This document shows positions 17,905-26,690 of a DNA stretch of 64,000 nt, one piece after another. The notes below the pieces were generated by a model. It was not told where the DNA came from, ran no database searches, and was given only the letters and a program-made list of their open reading frames with translations. The first letter of the stretch is position 1, and each line of letters begins with the position of its first letter. The DNA is from Chloroflexota bacterium (GTDB taxonomy: Bacteria; Chloroflexota; Dehalococcoidia; Bin125): contig QGNQ01000004.1 of assembly GCA_003228175.2 (NCBI GenBank), forward strand, positions 56,361 to 120,360, written 5' to 3'. The position numbers and the translations under genes are program-made.

Positions 17905-18024
17905 GTGACGCGTACCCCGCATCGAGGCCGCACGCTGACGGCGATCGTCTTGGCCATCGCAACGTTGCTCACCGCCTGCGGTAGCGACGCGTCGATCTCC
18001 GCCGAGCCGCTGGAGCCCGACTAG
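17905..18024 (+). CDS. 39-residue lipoprotein
   Basis: Too short for the ORF track. GTG start with GGGCGGAA upstream, 11 nt after the AI-2E stop. The peptide has a basic N-terminus (MTRTPHRGR), a hydrophobic stretch (LTAIVLAIAT) and a clear lipobox LLTAC with Cys25, followed by GSDASISAEPLEPD and TAG. Processing would leave a 15-residue lipopeptide on the membrane. No family recognised. The well-formed lipobox argues that this is a real gene rather than chance. Confidence 0.65.
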   Translation: MTRTPHRGRTLTAIVLAIATLLTACGSDASISAEPLEPD

Positions 18025-18027
18025 GGC

Positions 18028-19248
18028 CTAGCCAACGACGATGCGGTTGTCGGGACCGATCTCCAGGCCCAGGAAGCGGGCGGCGTTGAGGCCCAGCACC
18101 TGGGCGCGTTCGTCGTCGCTGAGGTTGGGCATCGTGCGCTCGATGGCGGCGGCGGAGTGGGGCCAGGTGCCCTCCGCGTGGGGGTAATCATTGGCCCACA
18201 TGTAGGTCTGCATGAATCCGAACTCGCGGCCCAGGGCGAGTCCGGGCGGGTCCTCGCCGAAGCTGGCGAAGAAGCTGCGCTTGAATTGTTCGCTGGGCAG
18301 GTGCTGCATGCGCGGGAAGGCGAACATGTGGTGCTTGAAGTATGCCTCATCCATGGCGGTGCAGGCCCACGCGATCCAGCCGATGCCGGCCTCGATCGTC
18401 GCGAAGCGGAGGTCGGGGAACTTCTCCAGCACGCCGGAGGCACAGATGTTGACGACCGGCTCCAGCGACTGCCCCAGCGCGTGCACGGCGTAGTTGATCA
18501 CGGCGCCGCCGCGACCACGCGCGCCACGCGGGTCCTTGCCGGTGGAAATGTGAATCGCGATCGGCAGGTCGGCGGCCTGCAGCGCCTCCCAGAGCGGCTC
18601 GAACTCTTTGAGGTTGTAGTTCGACTCTGATCCGTCACCGTTGCCCCAGACGGGGCGATTGGGCATGGTCACGCAGCGAAAGCCCATGTCCTTGGCGCGC
18701 TCGATCTCCTTCAGCGAGCCCTCCATGTCGCCGGGCGAGATCGCCGCGACGGGGACCATCCGCTCCGGGTGCTCGAAGAAGGTCTCCGCTGCCCAATCGT
18801 TCCAGACGCGGCACTGCGCCTGTGCGAGCAGGGGGTCGGGCGTGGCATACATGGCCAGGCCCCGGTTGGGGAAGATCAGCTCGACATCGACGCCATCCTG
18901 GTCCAGGTCACGGATGCGCTCGGCGATCTTGTAGCCCGCGTCGACGCGGAGTTGATCTTCGCCTTCGAGTTGCAGGTCGCGCACTTTGACCGGCCGGTAG
19001 CCCTCCGTGACTTGCCAGCGCACGCCGTCCTCGTCGCGGATTTGGCGCGGGATGCGGTCCCGGTATTGGGGCTCGATCCGGGTGGCCCAGAGATCGAGCG
19101 GCTCCTGCGCGTGGGAGTCCGTGGAGAGCATGAAGTACTTGTTGGGATCCCCGGCCCGCGCGGTGCGCTCCCAACCGGCGCTGCCCGGTGTTTCGCTGCG
19201 CCAGGCGTTGGGATCGGGGGTGGGCTTCGGGGCTTCGATCGTCGTCAT
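18028..19248 (-). CDS. amidohydrolase-2 family metal-dependent hydrolase
   Basis: 406 residues; ATG preceded by AGGGAG. STDSHAQEPLDLWATRI replaces the usual DxH opening, AIHISTG holds the mid-barrel His, and TYMWANDYPHAEGTWPHS carries the Asp and following His typical of the ACMSD/amidohydrolase-2 group. Such enzymes are TIM-barrel hydrolases or decarboxylases of aromatic or other ring acids. The divergence of the first metal motif means catalytic metal content is uncertain. The gene ends only 4 nt from the convergent lipopeptide gene. Confidence 0.9.
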   Translation of the reverse strand: MTTIEAPKPTPDPNAWRSETPGSAGWERTARAGDPNKYFMLSTDSHAQEPLDLWATRIEPQYRDRIPRQIRDEDGVRWQVTEGYRPVKVRDLQLEGEDQLRVDAGYKIAERIRDLDQDGVDVELIFPNRGLAMYATPDPLLAQAQCRVWNDWAAETFFEHPERMVPVAAISPGDMEGSLKEIERAKDMGFRCVTMPNRPVWGNGDGSESNYNLKEFEPLWEALQAADLPIAIHISTGKDPRGARGRGGAVINYAVHALGQSLEPVVNICASGVLEKFPDLRFATIEAGIGWIAWACTAMDEAYFKHHMFAFPRMQHLPSEQFKRSFFASFGEDPPGLALGREFGFMQTYMWANDYPHAEGTWPHSAAAIERTMPNLSDDERAQVLGLNAARFLGLEIGPDNRIVVG

Positions 19249-19323
19249 AGGGTCTCCCTGTGGATTGCAGGCTACTCCGCTGCGATCGAACTCTCCAGGC
19301 TCCGACCGACTCGGAGTGGCGGC

Positions 19324-19608
19324 CTAGCAGGCGCCGCGTTCAACGACGCGCTCGCAGTGGGAGGCGGGGCGGACGCTGACGCTGCCCATCTGCGCGAACG
19401 GCGCCATCCACGTTTCGACGGTGGCTGCGACGTCGGCCTCGACGATCAGATTGAGTTCGTGCTGGCCATCGACGACGGCTTCGGCCAGCACCTTGACGCC
19501 CGCCTGGGGGGCGGCCGCGAGCACCTTGAGCAGTCCTGGCGCCATTTGCGGGTCGGGCGCGGGGCAGGTGTCCGCGCTGTGGATGTGCTGAACCATGAAC
19601 AAGGCCAT
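19324..19608 (-). CDS. small DUF3303-like alpha/beta protein
   Basis: 94 residues, MALFMVQHIHSADTCPAPDP ... LAEAVVDGQHELNLIVEADVAATVETWMAPFAQMGSVSVRP. The alternating beta/alpha pattern and length resemble small ferredoxin-fold dimers such as DUF3303 or GYD. ATG preceded by GAAAGGACG. Function unknown; family call is tentative. Confidence 0.6.
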   Translation of the reverse strand: MALFMVQHIHSADTCPAPDPQMAPGLLKVLAAAPQAGVKVLAEAVVDGQHELNLIVEADVAATVETWMAPFAQMGSVSVRPASHCERVVERGAC

Positions 19609-19629
19609 TGCGACGTCCTTTCGGCAGCG

Positions 19630-19877
19630 TCAGAGCACGCTGCGTGACTCGAGGCCGAGAAGATGCCGGCCGATCTGCTCCGAGATGCGATCCTGGTGGG
19701 TAATGACGTGCCGCCCAGGGCGCGCGTCGCGGCCATGGAGGCCAACTGCGAGGCCTTCAGCGCGTCGATGACGTTGGCGTGCAGGGAGCGCCTGCGGTCG
19801 GCATCGGCGGCCTGTCGCGCGACGAGGAGCAGGAGCGCCTCGGCGAGCAGTGGCGGCGGGGCCGGGCGTGTCGTCAT
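19630..19877 (-). pseudogene. frameshifted remnant, acyl-CoA dehydrogenase-like N-terminus
   Basis: The minus ORF from ATG 19877 has a promoter-like TAGACT (19899-19894) and GGAGG five nt before the start, so its 5' end looks like a real gene. Residues ARQAADADRRRSLHANVIDALKASQLASMAATRALGG resemble the first helices of acyl-CoA dehydrogenases (R-x-L-P-x-x-x-xDAL-x-x-x-x-L-x-x-x-x-x-RALGG). After RALGG the composition deteriorates, while another frame reads HVITHQDRISEQIGRHLLG and stops at 19630. I infer a frameshift and loss of most of the gene. An unrelated short gene is the alternative. Confidence 0.35.
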
Positions 19878-20052
19878 GCGGGCCTCCGCGCGGAGTCTAG
19901 GGGCCGGGTGCGTGCGAGTGCGGCAGCGCCTTGCGAGGGACGGTTGCGTGGGAGAGGATCAGCGTCGAGGCGAACGACGAATCAGACCCGGCCCGCGTCG
20001 CGGACTGGTTGCGGGTCGACGAGATGCGCAGGCGGCAGCAAAAGGAGTTTCG

Positions 20053-20982
20053 ATGGCAAAGGTGAAAGTCGCAGCGATGATCCGCAGCTGGGATGAGCGC
20101 ACTGGTGTCAGTCCGGCGATGACGCTGGCGGCGGCGCGGAACGCGGAGGCGGCGGGGCTCGACGGTCTGGTGGTGGGCGACCATGTCACGTTCTACGGCT
20201 ACGGCAACGACGGTCTCATCACGCTGACGGCGGTCGCGACCGTGACGGAGCGGATCGAGCTGAAGACCTGCGTCTACCTGCTACCGCTGCGACACGTCGT
20301 GCCGGTAGCGCTGCAAACGGCGCAGCTGGCGCAGCTGTCGGGCGGGCGGCTGAACTTCGGCGTGGGCGTGGGCGGCGAAGACCCGCATGAGTTCACGAGC
20401 TGCGGCGTCGATCCGAAGACGCGCGGGGCTCGCACAAACGAGGCGCTGGCCGTCCTGCGCCGACTCTGGACCGAAGACGAAGTGACGTTCGCAGGAACGC
20501 ACTTCCAGCTCGACGCGGTGACGGTGTACCCCAAGCCAACGACGCCGCCCCCGATCTTCATTGGCGGGCGCAGCGACGCGGCGCTGCGACGCGCGGGCCG
20601 CTTCGGCGACGGCTACACCGGCATCTGGCAGTCAGTGAAGCGAATGCGCCAAGCCGGAGAGTTCATGTCGGAGGTGGCGCTGGAGGCGGGGCGAGCGACG
20701 GACGCCGTGGAGCTGGGGATGCAGTTTTGGACGGGGGTGGCGCCGCAGCGCGACGAGGCGCGCGGCTTCGTGGCGCGGGCGATGGAGGCGACATACCAGC
20801 TGCCGTTCGAGCGCTTCGAGAAGTACACACCCTTCGGCACGGCGGAGGAAGTGGCGAGCTTCATCGCGCCATACGTCGAGGCGGGAGCCCGGCACGTGAA
20901 CCTGATCGGCACCCAGGCGACGCCGGAGCAGAACATCGAGCGGGCGGCGGAAGTCCGCGAAGCGCTCCTGCGAATGACCTGA
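20053..20982 (+). CDS. LLM class flavin/F420-dependent oxidoreductase
   Basis: ATG 20053 with AAAGGAG upstream; the long ORF start at 19663 is not supported. 309 residues. DGLVVGDHVTFYGYGNDGLITLTAVATVTERIELKTCVYLLPLRHVVPVALQTAQLAQLSGGRLNFGVGVGG is the bacterial luciferase-like TIM-barrel core, with PPPIFIGGRSDAALRRAGRFGDGY near the C-terminus. Members use F420 or FMNH2 to reduce or mono-oxygenate substrates. Cofactor and substrate are not decided by the sequence. Confidence 0.92.
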   Translation: MAKVKVAAMIRSWDERTGVSPAMTLAAARNAEAAGLDGLVVGDHVTFYGYGNDGLITLTAVATVTERIELKTCVYLLPLRHVVPVALQTAQLAQLSGGRLNFGVGVGGEDPHEFTSCGVDPKTRGARTNEALAVLRRLWTEDEVTFAGTHFQLDAVTVYPKPTTPPPIFIGGRSDAALRRAGRFGDGYTGIWQSVKRMRQAGEFMSEVALEAGRATDAVELGMQFWTGVAPQRDEARGFVARAMEATYQLPFERFEKYTPFGTAEEVASFIAPYVEAGARHVNLIGTQATPEQNIERAAEVREALLRMT

Positions 20983-21039
20983 CGGGCAGCGCGCGTCGCG
21001 TTACGCTCACCGAGCCGACGGGGGAATGGTGAGGGGCGG

Positions 21040-22128
21040 ATGATGAGGCGACGGGTGTGGGTGGGTGCAGTGCTGCTGCTGGCGACGACGCTGATCGCGG
21101 CGGCCTGCGGTGGAGACGATGCTGATGACGGGGCGGCGGGGTCTGCCGCGGGTACGACCGCGAGCGAAGAGCAAGCGACCACGGAGGACACCGCCGCGCG
21201 GGTCATCCTGGCCACGCAAGGCGTAACGCAGGCGTCGGACGAGGACATCGCTTACTTCACTGCGGTACAGGGAGCCTTCCAGCTTTTCGGCAGCGCGGCC
21301 GCAGGGGCGGCGCAAGAGTCACTGGAGGGCGGCGAGACGCGCGACGCCTTCTTCCATGGGTTGCTCAATCGGGGCGTGGGCACGGCGTTCGTCCCGGTGC
21401 TGGAGGCGCTGCGCGAATTGCAGCCGCCCGTGCACTACGCGGAAGGCCATGCGAGCGTCGTCGCGCAGGTCGAGCAGCAGATGGCGATCGATGCCGACAT
21501 ACGCGAGGCCGTGCTGGCTGAGGACCTGCTGAGCTTCTTCTTGCTCAACGCCCAGTTGGCGCGCGTGGGAGCGGAAAGCGCCCTGCGCCAGCAACCGAAC
21601 CTGTGTCGCACGCTGAGTCGAGGCGGCGCAAACTGTTCGTCGTACGAAGTCAACGACGACAGCGCCTACGCGGTGGCCCTGCGCGATATCGCGGCCGCGC
21701 TGCAAGGAGCGGTCGTGGCCAGTGAGCAGGCCTTTGCAGGCCCCCTGGGCGAAGATGCACTGCAAGACAGGCTTGCGCCGGAGGAGTGGGCGACGTTGAT
21801 CGCGACCCTGTTCGGCGAACGCGTGCTGGCGGAGGAAGAGGCGCTCGACGCGCTGCGAGCCCTGGAGCCCCCGGCCGAGTTCGCCGCGGAGCAGGCGGAC
21901 TTGATCGCGCTCATCGAATCGACGAAGGAGACGAACACGAGGATCGCGGCGGATGCGGCCGCCGGGACGCTCCAGTCGCTGCGGGTAACCGATCCACAGT
22001 TCGAGACTCTGCGGCGCGCGCAGTGCGACGCGGTCGCGGAGATGTCGGAGGAGTTCCGGCAGGTGGCACTGCTCAGTGGCCGCGACTTCGACCGGACCTG
22101 CGCCGACGCGCCCGAGGGAGCGTCGTAG
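21040..22128 (+). CDS. secreted lipoprotein of unknown function
   Basis: 362 residues starting MMRRRVWVGAVLLLATTLIAAACGG: a basic n-region, hydrophobic h-region and lipobox AAAC give a type II signal peptide. The mature part begins with an Asp/Thr/Ala-rich spacer (GGDDADDGAAGSAAGTT), then helical, Gln/Ala/Glu-rich sequence with four further Cys. No catalytic motif or solute-binding fold recognised. It sits between two LLM genes in the same direction. Confidence 0.75.
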   Translation: MMRRRVWVGAVLLLATTLIAAACGGDDADDGAAGSAAGTTASEEQATTEDTAARVILATQGVTQASDEDIAYFTAVQGAFQLFGSAAAGAAQESLEGGETRDAFFHGLLNRGVGTAFVPVLEALRELQPPVHYAEGHASVVAQVEQQMAIDADIREAVLAEDLLSFFLLNAQLARVGAESALRQQPNLCRTLSRGGANCSSYEVNDDSAYAVALRDIAAALQGAVVASEQAFAGPLGEDALQDRLAPEEWATLIATLFGERVLAEEEALDALRALEPPAEFAAEQADLIALIESTKETNTRIAADAAAGTLQSLRVTDPQFETLRRAQCDAVAEMSEEFRQVALLSGRDFDRTCADAPEGAS

Positions 22129-22208
22129 GGCGTTCGCCGTCCACGACCCTCCTTCGCGCCGGCCTTGGCCGCTAGCCTGCCTGCGCAACGCCCTGAGGAG
22201 GACACGAC

Positions 22209-23153
22209 ATGGACATCGGCTTGATGGTGGAGGGCCAGAACGGCCTCACGTGGGAGCGCTGGCGCCACATCCTGCGCCTCGCGGAGCGACTCCAGATCGC
22301 GAGCGTGTTCCGCTCCGACCACTACATGATTCGGACATTTCAGGACTCGCTGGAGGCGTATCTGTCGTTCGTGATGGCGGCGGAGGAGACGACATCCTTG
22401 CGCTTTGGGCCGCTGGTCACGCCGATGACCTTCCGCTCGCCCGTCGACGTGGGGCGTATGGCGGGGCAGATCTCGCTACTCAGCGAGGGCCGCTTCGTGA
22501 TGGGGCTGGGCGCGGGCTGGCATGAGCCGGAGCACATCGCCTACGGCATCCCCTTCCACACGCTGAAAGAGCGCATGGACCGCCTGGAGGAGACGCTGGA
22601 GCTGGTGCAGGCCCTGTGGCGTCCCGGCCCCACGACCTACGCCGGTCGCTACTACCAGGTGCAGGAGGCGGAGTGCCTGCCCAAGCCCAACCCCGCACCC
22701 CCGATCCTGATCGGCGGGACGGGCGAGAAGCGGACGCTGCGGATGGTCGCCCAGCACGCCGTGGAGTGGAACAGCGTCAACCTGGGACCGGAGGCGTTCG
22801 CACAGAAACTGTCGGTGCTGGAGCGCCACTGCGCCGATCTGGGCCGGGACCCGGCCACGATCAAGAAGTCGATGATGCTGTTCGCGATCGTCGCGCCCAC
22901 GCCGGAGCTGCTGGACCGCGTCACGTCGATCGTGATGGGGCTGCGTGGAGTCGATGGCGACCCGGCCGCGTTCCGTGCGGCGTCCAAGGAGCAAGGCATG
23001 CTCGTGGGTGGGACGGACGAGATGGTGGACTGGCTGGGGTCGATGGCGGCGCTCGGCCTGAGCGAGGTGCAGGTGCAGCACTTCCTCTACGACGAGGACG
23101 ACATCCCCACCTGGCTGGCCCAAGACGTGCAGCCGCAGGTCGCGGCGCTGTAG
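22209..23153 (+). CDS. LLM class flavin/F420-dependent oxidoreductase
   Basis: ATG preceded by CTGAGGAGG. 314 residues. SVFRSDHYMIRTFQDSLEAYLSFVMAAEETTSLRFGPLVTPMTFRSPVDVGRMAGQISLLSEGRFVMGLGAGWHEPEHIAYGIPF is typical of F420-dependent LLM enzymes (the HxEH-like surface and GxGAGWHxxEH box), then PPILIGGTGEKRTLRMVAQHAVEWN. The F420 preference is inferred from the GAGWHEPEHxAYG type of box. Substrate unknown. Confidence 0.92.
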   Translation: MDIGLMVEGQNGLTWERWRHILRLAERLQIASVFRSDHYMIRTFQDSLEAYLSFVMAAEETTSLRFGPLVTPMTFRSPVDVGRMAGQISLLSEGRFVMGLGAGWHEPEHIAYGIPFHTLKERMDRLEETLELVQALWRPGPTTYAGRYYQVQEAECLPKPNPAPPILIGGTGEKRTLRMVAQHAVEWNSVNLGPEAFAQKLSVLERHCADLGRDPATIKKSMMLFAIVAPTPELLDRVTSIVMGLRGVDGDPAAFRAASKEQGMLVGGTDEMVDWLGSMAALGLSEVQVQHFLYDEDDIPTWLAQDVQPQVAAL

Positions 23154-23177
23154 CACGGGAGCCCGGCCGCGGCCGGG

Positions 23178-23918
23178 CTAGCGCATGAAGGCGCCGTCGA
23201 TCAGGTACTCGCCGGCCGAGATGTAGCTCGCGTCATCCGAGGCGAGGAACAGCGCCAGCTGGGCGATGTCCTCCGGCTCGCCCGCGCGGCCCAGCGGAAT
23301 CTTGCGCACGATCGACTCTGGGTCCGCATCGTACTCGGGCAGGTTGTGGATCATGGCCGTCTCGATGATGCCGGGATGGATGGAGTTGACGCGGATTCTG
23401 TCTGGCCCCAGGTCGTGGGCGGCGGACTTCGTCATCCCGCGAACCGCCCATTTACTCGCCCCATAGCCGAAGGACCCGGGTGTGGCGAGCATCCCCGCGA
23501 CCGAGGAGATGTTGACGATCGATCCGCCGCCGTCGGCACGCATGGCCGGCACAACGGCTTTCATGCCTAGGAAGACGCCGACCTGGTTAATCTCGATCAC
23601 CCGCCGGTAGTCCTCCAGGCTGGTCTCCATCATCGACTGCACCGGGAAGATGCCGGCGTTGTTGATCAGTACGTTGAGGCGGCCCTCATTGGCGACGATC
23701 TCCGCCACAACCTCGTTCCAGCGTGCCTCGTCGCGGACGTCCTGGTGCAGGTAGCGGCAGCCGTCGATCGCGGCGGCGGTGGCGGCGCCCTCCGTGTCGA
23801 GCACGTCGGTGATGACCACGGCGGCCCCCTCGTTGGCGAAGAGCGCTGCTTCAGCCGCGCCCTGCCCGCGCGCGCCGCCGGTGATCAGCGCAACTTTGCC
23901 GTCGAGTCGTCCGGCCAT
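23178..23918 (-). CDS. SDR family oxidoreductase
   Basis: The 1076-aa ORF is mostly an antisense artefact; the real gene starts at ATG 23918 with GGAGG six nt upstream. 246 residues: GKVALITGGARGQG (cofactor motif), NNAGIFPVQSMMETS, NISSVAG with catalytic Ser, YGASKWAVRG as Tyr-x3-Lys, and IHPGIIETAM. C-terminal EPEDIAQLALFLASDDASYISAGEYLIDGAFMR is the classic SDR ending. Probably an alcohol/ketone dehydrogenase of unknown substrate. Confidence 0.93.
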   Translation of the reverse strand: MAGRLDGKVALITGGARGQGAAEAALFANEGAAVVITDVLDTEGAATAAAIDGCRYLHQDVRDEARWNEVVAEIVANEGRLNVLINNAGIFPVQSMMETSLEDYRRVIEINQVGVFLGMKAVVPAMRADGGGSIVNISSVAGMLATPGSFGYGASKWAVRGMTKSAAHDLGPDRIRVNSIHPGIIETAMIHNLPEYDADPESIVRKIPLGRAGEPEDIAQLALFLASDDASYISAGEYLIDGAFMR

Positions 23919-24065
23919 GTGACACCTCCATCGCGGGAGGGTAGTCCTGCGCCCGGCGCTTCGCCAAGCCGCCCGGCTGGTAGTCTGCCCCGACGCGCGG
24001 CGCGAGCGAGGCCCGGACCCCGTGACCGGACGTATCCCTGCTGCGACTGAGGGATAGGAGCGCGT

Positions 24066-25079
24066 ATGACGACGGAAGCGGAATCGACAATGGCGGCGAC
24101 CGAACCGGCCTCGCCGGATCTGGCGCGTGTGGCCGAGCTGGCGGCGCGGATTCGCGAGAACGTGAGTCGCGTGATCGTGGGCAAAGAATCGATCATCGAG
24201 CAGACGATCGTGTCCCTGCTCGCCGAGGGACACATCCTGCTGGACGACGTGCCGGGGCTGGGGAAGACCGTGCTGGCGAAGTCGCTGGCGCGCTCGCTGG
24301 GGCTGAGCTTTCGTCGCATCCAGTTCACGCCGGACCTGACCCCGGCCGATGTGACCGGCGGCAACATCTACAACCAGCAGTCGGGCGCGTTCGAGTTCCG
24401 GCCGGGACCGCTGCTGGCACAGCTGGTGTTGGCCGACGAAATCAATCGCGCCAGCCCGCGGACGCAGTCGGCGTTGTTGGAGGCGATGGAGGAGCGGCAG
24501 GTCACCGTGGACGGCGAGACCCGCCCCATGGATCGGCCGTTCCTGGTCGTCGCGACACAGAATCCGGTGGAGCTGGAGGGCACCTTCCCGTTGCCGGAGG
24601 CGCAGCTGGACCGCTTCCTGCTGCGCCTGCGGTTGGGCTACCCCAGCGCCGAGGAGGAGGACGGCATTCTGGCCCGCTTCGAGCGGGCGCAACCGCTGGA
24701 CACGCTGGAGCCGGTCGTGGAGGCGGCGGAACTGCTGGCGCTGAGTCGCGCTGTGGAACAGGTGCAGGTGCACGAGCGGGTGCGCGGCTACATGGTCGCG
24801 CTGGTGCGCGCGACCCGCGAGGAAGACGCGTTTGAGCTGGGGGCCAGTCCGCGCGCCTCGCTGGGTCTGCTGCGAGCCAGCCGCGCGCTGGCGGCGATCC
24901 GGGGCCGGTCCTATGTCTTGCCGGACGACGTGCAGGAGATGGCGCTGGTCGTGCTGCCGCACCGGCTGCTGCTGAGCTCCCAGAGCCGCCTGCGGTCGCG
25001 CAGCAGCGAGGACATCTTGGAGGGGGTGATTCGGCGCGTGCCGGTGCCCGTGGAGGATCCCACGCCCGGAGGCGAATAG
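24066..25079 (+). CDS. MoxR-type AAA+ ATPase
   Basis: 337 residues. VIVGKESIIEQTIVSLLAEGHILLDDVPGLGKTVLAKSLA holds Walker A (GLGKT, ~64), LVLADEINRASPRTQSALLEAMEERQVTVDG holds Walker B and the MoxR signature, and FLVVATQNPVELEGTFPLPEAQLDRF contains sensor and Arg-finger elements. MoxR ATPases act as chaperones that mature or insert cofactors into partner proteins. It is followed directly by DUF58 (no gap) and DUF4129 genes, the standard MoxR operon order. TAGTCT at 23981 may be its promoter. Confidence 0.95.
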   Translation: MTTEAESTMAATEPASPDLARVAELAARIRENVSRVIVGKESIIEQTIVSLLAEGHILLDDVPGLGKTVLAKSLARSLGLSFRRIQFTPDLTPADVTGGNIYNQQSGAFEFRPGPLLAQLVLADEINRASPRTQSALLEAMEERQVTVDGETRPMDRPFLVVATQNPVELEGTFPLPEAQLDRFLLRLRLGYPSAEEEDGILARFERAQPLDTLEPVVEAAELLALSRAVEQVQVHERVRGYMVALVRATREEDAFELGASPRASLGLLRASRALAAIRGRSYVLPDDVQEMALVVLPHRLLLSSQSRLRSRSSEDILEGVIRRVPVPVEDPTPGGE

Positions 25080-26690
25080 GTGTCCATCGTTGGCCTGCGG
25101 GGGCGATTCGCGGATGCGGATCTGGCCGAGGAACGGGCCGACCGGGTTGCTCGCGCGCTCGATCCCGGCCGCTTCGTCCAGACGCGCGAGAACCGCTTGC
25201 TGCGGGAGTCCTGGATCGGGCTGTCGCTGGTGACCGTGTTCCTGGGGCTGGCCGCGGGCGAGATCGTGATCGCGCTGGTGGGTTCGGGCATCTTCGTGGC
25301 CGGCTGGCTGGCACGACTGTGGGGACGGCTGGCGCTGAGCCGGCTGGATGTCTTCCAGGACCTCTCCATCGATCACGCGTTCGTGGGGGAGACGATCCGC
25401 TATCGCATGCGGATCTCCAATCGCAAGCTGCTGCCGCTGCCCTGGCTCTCGCTGCGCACCGAAGTGCCGGAGGCGCTGGAGCCCATCGACCGGCATCTGG
25501 AGCCGATCGGCACGCCCAAGATGGCGCGCCTCGACCGGCTGACCGGCCTGCGCTGGTACGAGCGGCTGACCTGGGAGTACACGATCCCGCTGAAGACGCG
25601 AGGCTACTTCACCTTTGGGCGCACGGCGCTGCGCGCGGGGGACCTGTTCGGTTTCTTCACACGTGAACGGATCGTGCCAGAGGCCGTGTCGCTGTGGGTG
25701 TACCCGCAGGTGCTGGCGCTGGAAACGCTGGGCCTGCCGATGCTGCGGCCGATGGGCGAAGAGCGCGGCGTCGATCCACTGTTCGACGACCCTTCGCGGC
25801 TCCGCGGCCTGCGCGAGTACCAGACGGGCGATCCGCTGCGACGTGTCGACTGGCGCGCGACGGCGAAGCGTCAGTCGTTGCAAACGCGCACCTTCGATCC
25901 GGCCAGCTCGCGCTCCGTGCTGCTGGCGCTCAACGTCGCGACGATGCCCGAAGCCTGGCAAGGCTTCTACGGGGAGTTGTTCGAGCGCGCGGTGGCCGTC
26001 TGCGCCTCGCTCGCCTCGTCGTACGCGGAGGTGCGCTTCCCCTTTGGGCTGGTGGCGAACTGCACCTACCCCGGACGCGACGGCACGATTCGCATGCCGC
26101 TGGGCCGCGCGCAGGCGCAGACGATTCGGGCTCTGGAGTTGCTGGCGATGGCGGACGTGTACGCCGTCGCGACGATGGAGCGGGTGCTGCAAGACGAGAG
26201 TCAGCGCCTCCCGCGCGGCAGCAGTGTGGTGCTGGTGACGGCGGTGATGACGCGGCCACTGGTGGGAACGCTGCTGGACCTGCGGAGGCGTGGCTTGGGC
26301 GTGTCCCTGGTCTGGGTGGGCCGGACCCCACCGCTCGACCTGCCGCCGAGCATCACCGTCCACGACCTGCGATCGGCGCTGGCCGATCGTCGCTTCTACC
26401 ACCCGCACTCACCGGAGGTGCGCTTGGACGAGCCGGAGATGTTCGCGCAGGCGAGATCGGCCGACGCGGAGTCGGCACTGACAGCGCGCGCGCCCGATCG
26501 CGGATCGCCCCACTCGTCGACACCTGTCTCGTCGATGTCCGATTCGGCGGGGCCTGACTCGCCTGGGCCCGACTCGGGCGAACCGGCAGCGCCGGAGTCC
26601 ACCACAAAAGTCAGAGCGCGCGGCCCCGCTCCGGTGGCGCCGCGCGCGCCGGGAACCCGTTGGAAACGCCCGCAGGATGGGCCCTCATGA
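25080..26690 (+). CDS. DUF58 domain protein (MoxR partner)
   Basis: GTG start immediately after the MoxR stop. 536 residues. Two TM helices (~45-80, WIGLSLVTVFLGLAAGEIVIALVGSGIFVAGWLARL), a beta-rich extracytoplasmic-type segment, the DUF58 core SRLRGLREYQTGDPLRRVDWRATAKRQSLQTRTFDPASSRSVLLALNV, and a von Willebrand-like C-terminal part. The last ~80 residues are low-complexity Ser/Pro/Gly/Asp. Anchored partner of the MoxR ATPase; molecular function of the family is not established. Confidence 0.92.
   Translation: MSIVGLRGRFADADLAEERADRVARALDPGRFVQTRENRLLRESWIGLSLVTVFLGLAAGEIVIALVGSGIFVAGWLARLWGRLALSRLDVFQDLSIDHAFVGETIRYRMRISNRKLLPLPWLSLRTEVPEALEPIDRHLEPIGTPKMARLDRLTGLRWYERLTWEYTIPLKTRGYFTFGRTALRAGDLFGFFTRERIVPEAVSLWVYPQVLALETLGLPMLRPMGEERGVDPLFDDPSRLRGLREYQTGDPLRRVDWRATAKRQSLQTRTFDPASSRSVLLALNVATMPEAWQGFYGELFERAVAVCASLASSYAEVRFPFGLVANCTYPGRDGTIRMPLGRAQAQTIRALELLAMADVYAVATMERVLQDESQRLPRGSSVVLVTAVMTRPLVGTLLDLRRRGLGVSLVWVGRTPPLDLPPSITVHDLRSALADRRFYHPHSPEVRLDEPEMFAQARSADAESALTARAPDRGSPHSSTPVSSMSDSAGPDSPGPDSGEPAAPESTTKVRARGPAPVAPRAPGTRWKRPQDGPS

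Noticed and set aside
23919-26408. N-terminal 830 residues of the 1076-aa minus ORF
   Set aside because: Gln/Arg/His-rich antisense of the MoxR and DUF58 genes; only the SDR part (23178..23918) is real.
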